Shown piece after piece: positions 1 to 4,541 of a stretch of 5,619 nucleotides of DNA. The DNA lies in NCBI GenBank assembly GCA_946059285.1, contig CAMGMW010000091.1, forward strand, positions 1 through 5,619, given 5' to 3'. The notes below the pieces were generated by a model. That model was not told the DNA's origin and ran no database searches. It saw only the letters and a list, made by a program, of their open reading frames with translations. The first letter of the stretch is position 1, and every line of letters starts with the position of its first letter. The translations under genes were made by a program, and so were the position numbers. Source of the stretch: an uncultured Clostridia bacterium (GTDB lineage: Bacteria; Bacillota_A; Clostridia; Oscillospirales; Oscillospiraceae).

Positions 1-1
1 T

Positions 2-268
2 GTCGGGAAGAAGTATCGTGGCAACTATGTCAAGAGCATGGAACAGTATGTCCGCAGCCGCCTGGAGGGAGCCGATGACCTGCTTTATGAGCGGATATTC
101 ATCACACATACACCGGTCCCCAAGGAGATTTCCGAGGTCGTCCACCGCACAGTGCGCGAATGCGGTCATTTTGAACATATTTATGACACCACTGCCGGCT
201 GTACAATTTCCTGTCACTGCGGAGAGGGCTGCTTGGGGATTCTTTATATTCACAAAAAGAAGTCATAA
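2..268 (+). CDS. DegV family protein, C-terminal part (5' end outside window)
   Basis: This is the last 88 codons of a gene that enters the window already open in frame 2 and stops at TAA 266-268. DegV (FakB-like) proteins bind a fatty acid in the cytoplasm; in Firmicutes they present it to the kinase FakA, so that exogenous fatty acids enter phospholipid synthesis. The visible part fits the C-terminal DegV fold: a helical stretch (YVKSMEQYVRSRLEGADD), a strand ending in the motif FITHT, a helix (VPKEISEVVHRTVREC), then the terminal block GCTISCHCGEGCLGILYI. That block corresponds to the family's conserved 'xxxxHxGpGxLGixf' end, which lines the lipid pocket. It is unusually rich in cysteine there (three Cys in eight residues). 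Two hairpins follow the stop. The family call is by recognition of the C-terminal motif only; which DegV paralogue and which fatty acid cannot be told without the N-terminal domain. Confidence 0.8.
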   Translation, partial: VGKKYRGNYVKSMEQYVRSRLEGADDLLYERIFITHTPVPKEISEVVHRTVRECGHFEHIYDTTAGCTISCHCGEGCLGILYIHKKKS

Positions 269-276
269 TGAGGGAG

Positions 277-305
277 CTGCTGCAGAACAGTCGATTCTGC
301 AGCGG
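277..305 (+). other. Hairpin just downstream of the degV-like stop
   Basis: An inverted repeat begins 9 nt after the stop: GCTGCAGAA (279-287) pairs with TTCTGCAGC (295-303) around a 7-nt loop. The flanks add a G-U and a C-G pair, for 11 pairs in all. No U-run follows (GGCCACTTGC), so it is not a classical terminator on its own. It may protect the 3' end of the mRNA or act with the second hairpin at 382-414. Confidence 0.45.
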
Positions 306-381
306 CCACTTGCAGACTGCCGAAAAAATTGATACTTCAATACAGAATGTTTTTCCGTGTGGAGTGTCTGCGGCGCTGCCG

Positions 382-426
382 TTTCGGAGGATGATGTTCC
401 GTCATCCTCCGAAATCTGCTTTATTT
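382..426 (+). terminator. Probable rho-independent terminator after the degV-like gene
   Basis: TTTCGGAGGATGA (382-394) and TCATCCTCCGAAA (402-414) are a perfect 13-bp inverted repeat with a 7-nt loop. A T-rich tail follows (TCTGCTTTATTT). The minus-strand exit lacks a T-run, so it works for forward transcription. It lies about 115 nt beyond the degV-like stop with no gene between, so it most likely ends that transcript. Confidence 0.7.
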
Positions 427-539
427 GCAACTTACGCACTTTCAGGGTGATCCAAAGTGCATGTACGCTTTGAACTCGGTTTCGGCACCGGCATACTTCT
501 TATTTGAACCGAATACAGGATATTATTGTCATGTTTTGA

Positions 540-632
540 ATTTATGAGCCTACCGATCTCCTTGAAATGATGGAGCGGGAGAGGAAAACAAAATCTAAGA
601 TCATGGAGCAGTATCCACATATGGCGCATTAA
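540..632 (+). pseudogene. Possible decayed coding remnant (last ~30 codons of an unknown gene)
   Basis: Between the degV-like terminator and the ABC operon, the frame ending at TAA 630-632 reads IYEPTDLLEMMERERKTK and continues to a YPHMAH end. This looks like the amphipathic, charged C-terminus of a real protein rather than random translation. Upstream in the same frame there are stops (537-539 and 471-473), and no start with a ribosome binding site is visible. An adjacent frame (+2, about 449-547) also reads protein-like (ALNSVSAPAYFLFEPNTGYY) before its own stop, so a frameshifted relic is possible. Two-gene ABC exporters of this type often follow a regulator gene, and this position would suit one. 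I do not recognise the family, and chance is a serious alternative. Confidence 0.22.
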
Positions 633-635
633 CCG

Positions 636-659
636 AAAAGCCCTTTACGAAAAGGTTTT
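636..659 (+). other. Weak hairpin with T-run in the ABC operon leader
   Basis: CCTTT (642-646) pairs with AAAGG (651-655) around the loop ACGA. An outer AAAA (636-639)/TTTT (656-659) pairing is possible across a two-base bulge, and TTTTT (656-660) follows. A 7-bp direct repeat TTAACCG (629-635 and 659-665) brackets it. The stem is AT-rich and short. It could be a weak terminator of whatever lies upstream or a leader element of the exporter operon, about 50 nt before the ATG. Confidence 0.3.
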
Positions 660-708
660 TAACCGTCGTTTGCAGTTTTGAAAAGCGATATAAACAAGGA
701 GAAACAAT

Positions 709-1599
709 ATGAATGCGATTGTAACGAACCACCTAACAAAATACTATGGGAAATCCCGTGGCATTGTGGATGTTAGTCTTTCCGTTGCGGAAGGCGATTT
801 TTTCGGTTTTATCGGTCCCAACGGCGCCGGAAAAAGTACAACCATCCGCATCTTGCTCGGACTCATTGCAGCGACAAGCGGATCGGCGGAAATCTTCGGG
901 CAGGATGTGCAGAAATGCAAAAGCGCCATTCTTGCGGATATCGGCTATTTGCCCTCGGAAGCCATGTTTTATAAAGGGATGCGTGTAAAGGATATTCTTC
1001 GTCTGTCCGCCGACCTGCGGAAGAGGGAATGCTCGGCTGAGGCAAAACTGCTTTGCGACCGGCTGGAACTGGATACCTCCCGAAAAATAGATGAATTGTC
1101 CCTCGGAAACCGCAAGAAAGTCGGCATTGTGTGCGCCATGCAGCACAAACCCAAACTCTATATTCTCGACGAGCCTACCAGTGGGCTCGACCCGCTGATG
1201 CAGCGGGAGTTCTATTCTCTTCTGAAAGAGCGCAACGAGGATGGTGCGACGGTATTTCTGTCCTCTCATATTCTTTCGGAGGTACAGAAGTATTGCAAAC
1301 ACGCCGCCGTGATTCGGGAAGGAAAGCTCTTGGTGTGTGACAGCGTGGAAGAACTCGGTCATACTGGCGCAAAGCGGGTAACACTCCGAGGTGTAAGCGA
1401 AGTACCTGCCCTCGATCAAATCAAAGATGTGAAAACAGCGCAAGACGCGGTCAGTTTCCTCTACAGCGGGAAGCCCGATTTGCTGCTGAAAGTCCTGTCA
1501 GGTCTTCCGATCACAGACGTCACGATTGCAGAGCCGGATTTAGAGGAGATCTTTATGCACTACTATGTAAAGGAGAAAGACGGCAATGACAATCTTTAA
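709..1599 (+). CDS. ABC transporter ATP-binding protein (ABC-2 exporter type)
   Basis: A 296-residue cytoplasmic ATPase that would power the membrane protein encoded next. All key nucleotide-binding elements are visible: Walker A GPNGAGKST (36-44), signature LSLGN (130-134, a variant of LSGGQ), Walker B YILDE (151-155) with catalytic Glu155, D-loop SGLD (158-161) and switch His187. The Q-loop position reads YLPSE (80-84), with Ser83 where Gln is usual. Residues ~210-296 are the extra C-terminal domain common in drug, antibiotic and Na+ exporters of this class, ending in the typical 'EPDLEEIFMHYY' block. The start ATG 709 follows AAGGAG (696-701) at 7 nt. The 3' end overlaps the permease gene by 14 nt, so the two are co-translated. 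No intact regulator gene lies alongside. The substrate cannot be deduced; a peptide antibiotic, lipid or drug are possibilities for the class. Confidence 0.93.
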   Translation: MNAIVTNHLTKYYGKSRGIVDVSLSVAEGDFFGFIGPNGAGKSTTIRILLGLIAATSGSAEIFGQDVQKCKSAILADIGYLPSEAMFYKGMRVKDILRLSADLRKRECSAEAKLLCDRLELDTSRKIDELSLGNRKKVGIVCAMQHKPKLYILDEPTSGLDPLMQREFYSLLKERNEDGATVFLSSHILSEVQKYCKHAAVIREGKLLVCDSVEELGHTGAKRVTLRGVSEVPALDQIKDVKTAQDAVSFLYSGKPDLLLKVLSGLPITDVTIAEPDLEEIFMHYYVKEKDGNDNL

Positions 1600-2371
1600 G
1601 CACGAAGTGAAACGGGGAAAAACGGCGCTGCTTATCTGGGCTGCTGCTATTTCCTTTATGCTTGGTATCTGCGTGATCATCTACCCGGAAATGTCCTCCC
1701 AAATGGGGGAGATCAGCACGATGTTTGCCGATATGGGCAGCTTTTCTGAAGCGTTTGGAATGGATAGAATTAACTTTGGAGAGTTTATCGGCTACTTTGG
1801 TGTGGAATGCGGCAATGTGCTGGGCATTGGCGGCGCATTTTTTGCGGCGCTGCTCGGGATCTCTTCGCTGGCAAAAGAAGAAAAAGAACATACTGCGGAG
1901 TTTCTTCTGACACACCCGGTTTCAAGGACAAGAATCGTGGCAGAGAAGCTGTGCGCCATTTTTGTCCAGATTGTGATTCTCAATTTGATTGTCATGGCAG
2001 TTACGGCGCTGTCCGTTTTAGCAATCGGGGAAGAAGTGCCAGTGAAAACACTGGCGCTGCTGTTCCTTGCCTATCTTCTGATGCAGCTTGAGATAGCCGC
2101 TGTTACCTTTGGTATTTCCGCATTTCTGAACCGCGGCAGTCTCGGAATCGGACTCGGTCTGGCCGCCATCTTCTATTTTCTGAACATCATTGCGAATCTG
2201 ACGGAAGAAGCGGAGTTCCTAAAGTATATCACTCCCTTCGGCTATACAGAAGGAGCGGATATCATTGCGAACCGGGCTTTAAATGGAGAATTTCTGTCGG
2301 TTGGGATCGCCTTTGGCGTTGTCGGAATTGCGTTTGCGTTTTGGAAGTACCAAAAAAAGGACATTTCTTGA
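1586..2371 (+). CDS. ABC-2 type transporter permease
   Basis: A 261-residue integral membrane protein forming the channel half of the exporter. About six hydrophobic segments are visible: ~14-33, 78-95, 122-147, 153-180, 186-204 and 237-253. A longer outward-type loop rich in Met, Asp and Glu (~34-75) follows the first. The stretch EEKEHTAEFLLTHPVSRTRI (98-117) after segment two is the family hallmark: a cytosolic coupling region of the form 'EExxgTxexLLxxPvsR' that contacts the ATPase. The protein starts with MTIFKHEVKR, a short N-terminal cytosolic helix as usual for ABC-2 permeases, and ends KYQKKDIS. ATG 1586 is preceded by AAAGGAG (1569-1575), which lies inside the ATPase gene, so translation is coupled. 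The operon ends at the hairpin at 2456-2496. Family assignment is firm; the substrate is unknown. Confidence 0.9.
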   Translation: MTIFKHEVKRGKTALLIWAAAISFMLGICVIIYPEMSSQMGEISTMFADMGSFSEAFGMDRINFGEFIGYFGVECGNVLGIGGAFFAALLGISSLAKEEKEHTAEFLLTHPVSRTRIVAEKLCAIFVQIVILNLIVMAVTALSVLAIGEEVPVKTLALLFLAYLLMQLEIAAVTFGISAFLNRGSLGIGLGLAAIFYFLNIIANLTEEAEFLKYITPFGYTEGADIIANRALNGEFLSVGIAFGVVGIAFAFWKYQKKDIS

Positions 2372-2402
2372 TCTGAGCATCTATCTGTCAAAAGGTCCGG
2401 CA

Positions 2403-2438
2403 AAGGGAAAGGGCACATTAGGAAGCAGCCTTTCTCTT
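2403..2438 (+). other. Hairpin in the 3' untranslated region of the ABC operon
   Basis: AAGGGAAAGG (2403-2412) can pair with CCTTTCTCTT (2429-2438) over 10 bp including one G-U pair, with a 16-nt loop. No T-run follows. It lies 30 nt after the permease stop and just before the stronger terminator at 2456-2496, so it may only stabilise the 3' end. Confidence 0.3.
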
Positions 2439-2455
2439 ATTGCTTGTCGAGAAAA

Positions 2456-2510
2456 CCCACTACGATATCTTTCAGATTTGAAAGTATCATAGTGGGTTAT
2501 TTCCTTTTCG
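2456..2510. terminator. Long hairpin terminator, probably bidirectional
   Basis: CCCACTACGATATCTTTCA (2456-2474) folds onto TGAAAGTATCATAGTGGG (2479-2496) around a GATT loop. It forms 17 pairs with one C/A mismatch and one bulged T. Forward transcripts leave through TTATTTCCTTTT, and reverse transcripts leave through TTTTCTCG (complement of 2448-2455). It therefore suits both the forward ABC operon and the converging small minus-strand gene, whose stop codon (2489-2487) lies inside the right arm. Confidence 0.85.
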
Positions 2511-2741
2511 AAAAGATTGCGGAAGTATCTTCTTTATCGAAGGCGTCGCAACACCGGACCTTTTCATACTATTTTCAAATGAAATGGTGGCATTGGGCAA
2601 TAAGGTTTTTTCATAGTCTGTTAATGCTTCTTCTACTGTCTTTGCTTTCTGAGGTAACACTTGCTTAATTTCTGGCTTGTTTGCCTTTTCAAAGTATATT
2701 TTAACGGTATCGGCTGTACGCTCGCCTAGTATGATAACCAT
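2487..2741 (-). pseudogene. GNAT-family acetyltransferase remnant (internally deleted, 3' truncated)
   Basis: An 84-codon frame whose start is well supported: ATG at 2741 is preceded by AAAGGAGG at 6 nt spacing. Residues 1-52 include VKIYFEKANKPEIK and VLPQKAKTVEEALTDY and end near LLPNAT. From memory this matches the N-terminal part of a clostridial GNAT-like N-acetyltransferase (cytosolic, acetyl-CoA dependent) that normally runs to roughly 150-180 residues. The central family region is absent. At about residue 54 the sequence jumps to SFENSMKRSGVATPS, and KRSGVAT resembles the acetyl-CoA-binding 'R/QxxGxA' motif A (usually 'xxKGIAT'). It then ends with 15 more residues that run into the terminator. 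I infer an internal deletion plus loss of the C-terminus, so it is probably inactive as an acetyltransferase. Alternatively it is a small unrelated protein that borrows the N-terminal segment. The family call is from recalled motif similarity and is moderate. Confidence 0.55.
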
Positions 2742-2754
2742 TGTGTCCTCCTTT

Positions 2755-2774
2755 AGACAAATTCCAATTTGTCT
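2755..2774. promoter_or_regulatory. 20-bp palindrome, operator-like, in the leader of the GNAT remnant
   Basis: AGACAAATTCCAATTTGTCT has two perfect 9-bp arms around a CC centre. It ends only a few bases upstream of the AAAGGAGG ribosome binding site of the minus-strand frame starting at 2741. Such a short centre disfavours a simple RNA hairpin and resembles a dimeric repressor site (MarR- or TetR-like in size). A candidate minus-strand -10 (TATACT, complement of 2792-2797) would place it just downstream of the transcription start. Confidence 0.5.
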
Positions 2775-2791
2775 CTCTCTTTTTTGAATAC

Positions 2792-2816
2792 AGTATATTT
2801 GAAATATGTGAAAAAA
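2792..2816 (-). promoter_or_regulatory. Candidate promoter for the GNAT remnant
   Basis: On the minus strand TATACT (complement of 2792-2797) is a 5/6 match to the -10 consensus, in an AT-rich stretch about 50 nt upstream of the ATG. The -35 area is only a T-run (TTTTTTCACA) without a good TTGACA match. A 13-bp dyad ATATTTGAAATAT (2795-2807) overlaps it. Weak evidence by sequence alone. Confidence 0.3.
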
Positions 2817-2830
2817 TCTACCATCCGCAC

Positions 2831-2868
2831 AGAAAAACGTCCGAAGAAGGATAGGCTTCTTCGGACGT
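2831..2868 (-). terminator. Rho-independent terminator of the PgsA-like/zinc-ribbon operon
   Basis: ACGTCCGAAGAAG (2837-2849) and CTTCTTCGGACGT (2856-2868) form a perfect 13-bp GC-containing stem with a 6-nt loop. On the minus strand the stem is followed directly by TTTTTCT (complement of 2831-2837). This is a textbook terminator 65 nt beyond the zinc-ribbon stop codon. Confidence 0.92.
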
Positions 2869-2932
2869 ACTCAATACTGTCTTACGGACACCGTCTGATC
2901 TGGACGGGCGTGTTGCAAATATATTGACGGAT

Positions 2933-3115
2933 TCAGGTCCTGCGCAGAAAAATCTCTCCGCATTTCTTGCAAATGACCTTTGTCTGTCCTCTCCCAATCG
3001 GTACAGACTGTACAGCACGGCATGCGGGGCAGCGGAAGTATTGCTTCTTTCTTCGGCTGCGTGGGTGGAATTTTCCCTTCCGTGCCGCGAGAAAAGCCAG
3101 AAACCGCCGCCTCAT
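2933..3115 (-). CDS. Small zinc-ribbon protein, 60 residues, function unknown
   Basis: A short cytosolic-looking protein with a strongly basic N-terminal part (MRRRFLAFLAARKGK, then RSRRKK at 19-24) and a C-terminal zinc ribbon. Cys29-x2-Cys32 and Cys49-x2-Cys52 are 16 residues apart, with YFRCPAC, VPIGRGQTKVICKKCGE and a terminal FLRRT. The pattern strongly suggests one bound Zn2+. Similar tiny 'CPxC...VPxGKGxxxxxCPxCG' proteins are, as I recall, widespread and uncharacterised in Clostridia. ATG 3115-3113 overlaps the TGA of the phosphatidyltransferase gene as ATGA, with GGGGAGGAG just upstream, so translation is coupled. The same frame stays open further upstream, but that part is only the shadow of the upstream gene. 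A role in RNA or protein binding near the membrane is possible but unproven. It is easily missed by annotation because of its length. Confidence 0.8.
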   Translation of the reverse strand: MRRRFLAFLAARKGKFHPRSRRKKQYFRCPACRAVQSVPIGRGQTKVICKKCGEIFLRRT

Positions 3116-3714
3116 ACAGTCTCCTCCCCGTTGCCTTTCTGCGGCGTCCGCAGGATCATCATATAGCGAATCAGGTACAAAACGAAGGACATCAGAATCA
3201 GTGCGGAGCAGATAATCGCATCCCATAGCACGAATGCGGACGGCGCATCGCGCCAAAGGATCAGAACAAACATGGACAGATAAATTGCCAACGTGCAAAG
3301 CTTGCCATACCATCCGGCGCTGTAAACACGGTGCAGCCGCTTAAGCGCAATCAGCGTCAGGATACCGATGGAAACTTCCTTGAAGACCAGCACACCCACC
3401 ATCCACCAATATTTCATGGGCATCAGGCACAGCAGGAGTGCGATCTGTGTCAATTTGTCAGCGACCGGATCGATGGCTTTTCCAAAATCAGACACCAGAT
3501 GGAAACTGCGGGCAATCCAGCCGTCGATCACATCCGTCGCGCCGGAGAGCAGCAGCATGGCAAATGCCCACCAATACTTCTGGTTTACATAAAATGCGAT
3601 GATTACGGGGATCAGCAGCAGCCGAAAGAAACTCAGAAGGTTCGGCAGTGTAAAAATCCGATTCGTATCTGCCTTCTGCGCCTGTTCAATTTTTCTGCGT
3701 TCCTTATCGCTCAT
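3112..3714 (-). CDS. pgsA: CDP-alcohol phosphatidyltransferase, PgsA-like (CDP-DAG:glycerol-3-phosphate type)
   Basis: A 200-residue polytopic membrane enzyme. The family makes phospholipids by displacing CMP from CDP-diacylglycerol with an alcohol; the PgsA branch makes phosphatidylglycerophosphate, the precursor of phosphatidylglycerol and cardiolipin. The full catalytic signature D-x2-D-G-x2-A-R-x8-G-x3-D-x3-D is present (Asp61, Asp64, Gly65, Ala68, Arg69, Gly78, Asp82, Asp86). It is preceded by the typical FTLPNLLSFFRLLLIP (21-36). Further hydrophobic segments are at about 47-60, 91-108, 113-124, 139-154 and 162-182. A charged, probably cytosolic N-terminus (residues 1-19, SDKERRKIEQAQK) is longer than in minimal PgsA proteins. 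I chose ATG 3714 because AGGAGGT lies 7 nt upstream; an in-frame ATG at 3762 has no such site. The gene overlaps the zinc-ribbon gene by 4 nt. The exact alcohol substrate is inferred; phosphatidylinositol- or other CDP-alcohol variants cannot be excluded. Confidence 0.85.
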   Translation of the reverse strand: MSDKERRKIEQAQKADTNRIFTLPNLLSFFRLLLIPVIIAFYVNQKYWWAFAMLLLSGATDVIDGWIARSFHLVSDFGKAIDPVADKLTQIALLLCLMPMKYWWMVGVLVFKEVSIGILTLIALKRLHRVYSAGWYGKLCTLAIYLSMFVLILWRDAPSAFVLWDAIICSALILMSFVLYLIRYMMILRTPQKGNGEETV

Positions 3715-3757
3715 GGACCGCACCTCCTGTCTTTTATAAGTATCATACACCAATAAC

Positions 3758-3786
3758 ATCAACTCAATATCAACTGAGTATGAAAT
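3758..3786. promoter_or_regulatory. 11-bp-period direct repeats in the divergent intergenic region
   Basis: ATCAACT occurs at 3758-3764 and again exactly 11 bp later at 3769-3775. A degenerate third copy, ATGAAAT, follows at the same period (3780-3786). The winged-helix regulators of the OmpR/PhoB family, one of which is encoded from 3861, bind tandem half-sites about one helical turn (10-11 bp) apart. The repeat lies between the PgsA-like gene and the regulator gene, so it could serve either. Regulator identity is inferred. Confidence 0.4.
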
Positions 3787-3809
3787 TTCGTTAAAAATCG
3801 TTTTCCCCT

Positions 3810-3839
3810 TTTACAAATCCTGCTCCCATATGGTATACT
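3810..3839 (+). promoter_or_regulatory. Promoter of the two-component operon (sigma-A type)
   Basis: TTTACA (3810-3815, 5/6 to TTGACA) and TATACT (3834-3839, 5/6 to TATAAT) are separated by 18 bp. Transcription would begin near 3846, leaving a very short leader that holds GGAGG (3849-3853), 7 nt before the regulator's ATG at 3861. The position of this -10 also argues against the upstream in-frame GTG at 3840 being the start codon. Confidence 0.7.
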
Positions 3840-3860
3840 GTGCTTGCCGGAGGTGATATT

Positions 3861-4541
3861 ATGTTCAAAATTCTCGTTGCAGAGGATGATACCGAGCTGC
3901 AACAGCTCTTTTGCCGCGTACTGACGCGTAACGGTTTCACCGCCATCGGCGTTCCGGACGGAGCTGCTGCGCTGGAGCTGCTGGATCGGGAATATATCGA
4001 CCTCATCGTTTCCGATATTATGATGCCGCGCATGGACGGCTACGCACTGATTCAGAGCCTGCGGAGCAGCGGTAATAACGTCCCCGTCCTGATGATCACC
4101 GCAAAGGACAGCTTTCAGGACATGCAGCTTGGTTTCCTGTCGGGTGCGGATGACTATATGGTCAAGCCGATCAATCTCAATGAGCTGGTGCTTCGTATCA
4201 ATGCCCTGCTGCGCCGTGCGCAGATGGTCGCTGACCGTAGACAAACGGTCGGCAGCACAACACTGGAATTTGACGCTTTTTCCGTCCGCTGCGGCAGTAC
4301 GGAGACCGTTCTTCCGCAGAAAGAATTTCTGCTGCTTTACAAGCTGGTTTCGTCTCCGTCCCATATTTTTACCCGCCAGCAGCTGATGGACGATATCTGG
4401 GGGCTGGACTCCCCGACAGATCCGCGCACGGTGGACGTACACATCAACCGACTGCGCGATCGCTTCCGTGACAACCCTGACTTTGAGATTATTACCGTTC
4501 GCGGCATCGGATATAAGGCGGTCAAGAAGCATGAAGAATAA
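3861..4541 (+). CDS. Response regulator, OmpR/PhoB family
   Basis: A 226-residue cytosolic DNA-binding regulator activated by phosphorylation from the kinase encoded next. The receiver domain (~1-118) shows the acidic pair Asp9/Asp10 after the first strand (KILVAEDD), phospho-acceptor Asp52 in VSDIMMPRMDG, switch Thr80 (LMITAKD) and Lys102 in DDYMVKPIN. The winged-helix output domain (~130-222) contains LPQKEFLLLYKLVSSPSHIF, then RQQLMDDIWG, the recognition helix region RTVDVHINRLRDRF, and the wing ending VRGIGYKAVK. ATG 3861 is chosen because of GGAGGTGAT at the right distance and the promoter placed just upstream; an in-frame GTG at 3840 would overlap the promoter. The gene overlaps the kinase gene by 11 nt. 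It is divergent from the PgsA-like operon. All phospho-relay residues are present, so it should be functional; its signal and regulon are unknown. Confidence 0.95.
   Translation: MFKILVAEDDTELQQLFCRVLTRNGFTAIGVPDGAAALELLDREYIDLIVSDIMMPRMDGYALIQSLRSSGNNVPVLMITAKDSFQDMQLGFLSGADDYMVKPINLNELVLRINALLRRAQMVADRRQTVGSTTLEFDAFSVRCGSTETVLPQKEFLLLYKLVSSPSHIFTRQQLMDDIWGLDSPTDPRTVDVHINRLRDRFRDNPDFEIITVRGIGYKAVKKHEE

Noticed and set aside
18..332. 104-codon forward frame with ATG at 18
   Set aside because: It lies out of frame with the clear DegV C-terminal sequence, has no family-like pattern, and runs through the hairpin at 277-305.
268..450. 60-codon forward frame across 268-450
   Set aside because: It reads straight through both hairpins, has no ribosome binding site, and its composition is not protein-like.
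470..497. Possible promoter TTGAAC-16-CATACT before the ABC operon
   Set aside because: Both boxes match the consensus at only 4 of 6 positions, and it lies over 200 nt from the gene; no better than chance.
432..629. 65-codon minus-strand frame
   Set aside because: No ribosome binding site or recognisable motif; it opposes the possible forward remnant and is probably chance.
733..1443. 236-codon minus-strand frame opposite the ABC ATPase
   Set aside because: It is a long antisense shadow of a certain gene, with no coherent domain and no start signals.
3116..3313. Longer version of the zinc-ribbon protein starting at 3313
   Set aside because: The extra 66 residues lie inside the PgsA-like gene in another frame and look like shadow translation; ATG 3115 has its own ribosome binding site.
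3331..3756. 141-codon forward frame opposite the PgsA-like gene
   Set aside because: Shadow of a gene with an intact catalytic motif; Gln/His-rich composition typical of antisense translation.
3715..3762. N-terminal extension of the PgsA-like protein to ATG 3762
   Set aside because: No ribosome binding site there, whereas AGGAGGT sits 7 nt before ATG 3714. The extension would also overlap the regulatory repeats.
3759..4532. 257-codon minus-strand frame opposite the response regulator
   Set aside because: Antisense shadow of a fully recognisable regulator; its sequence has no family features.
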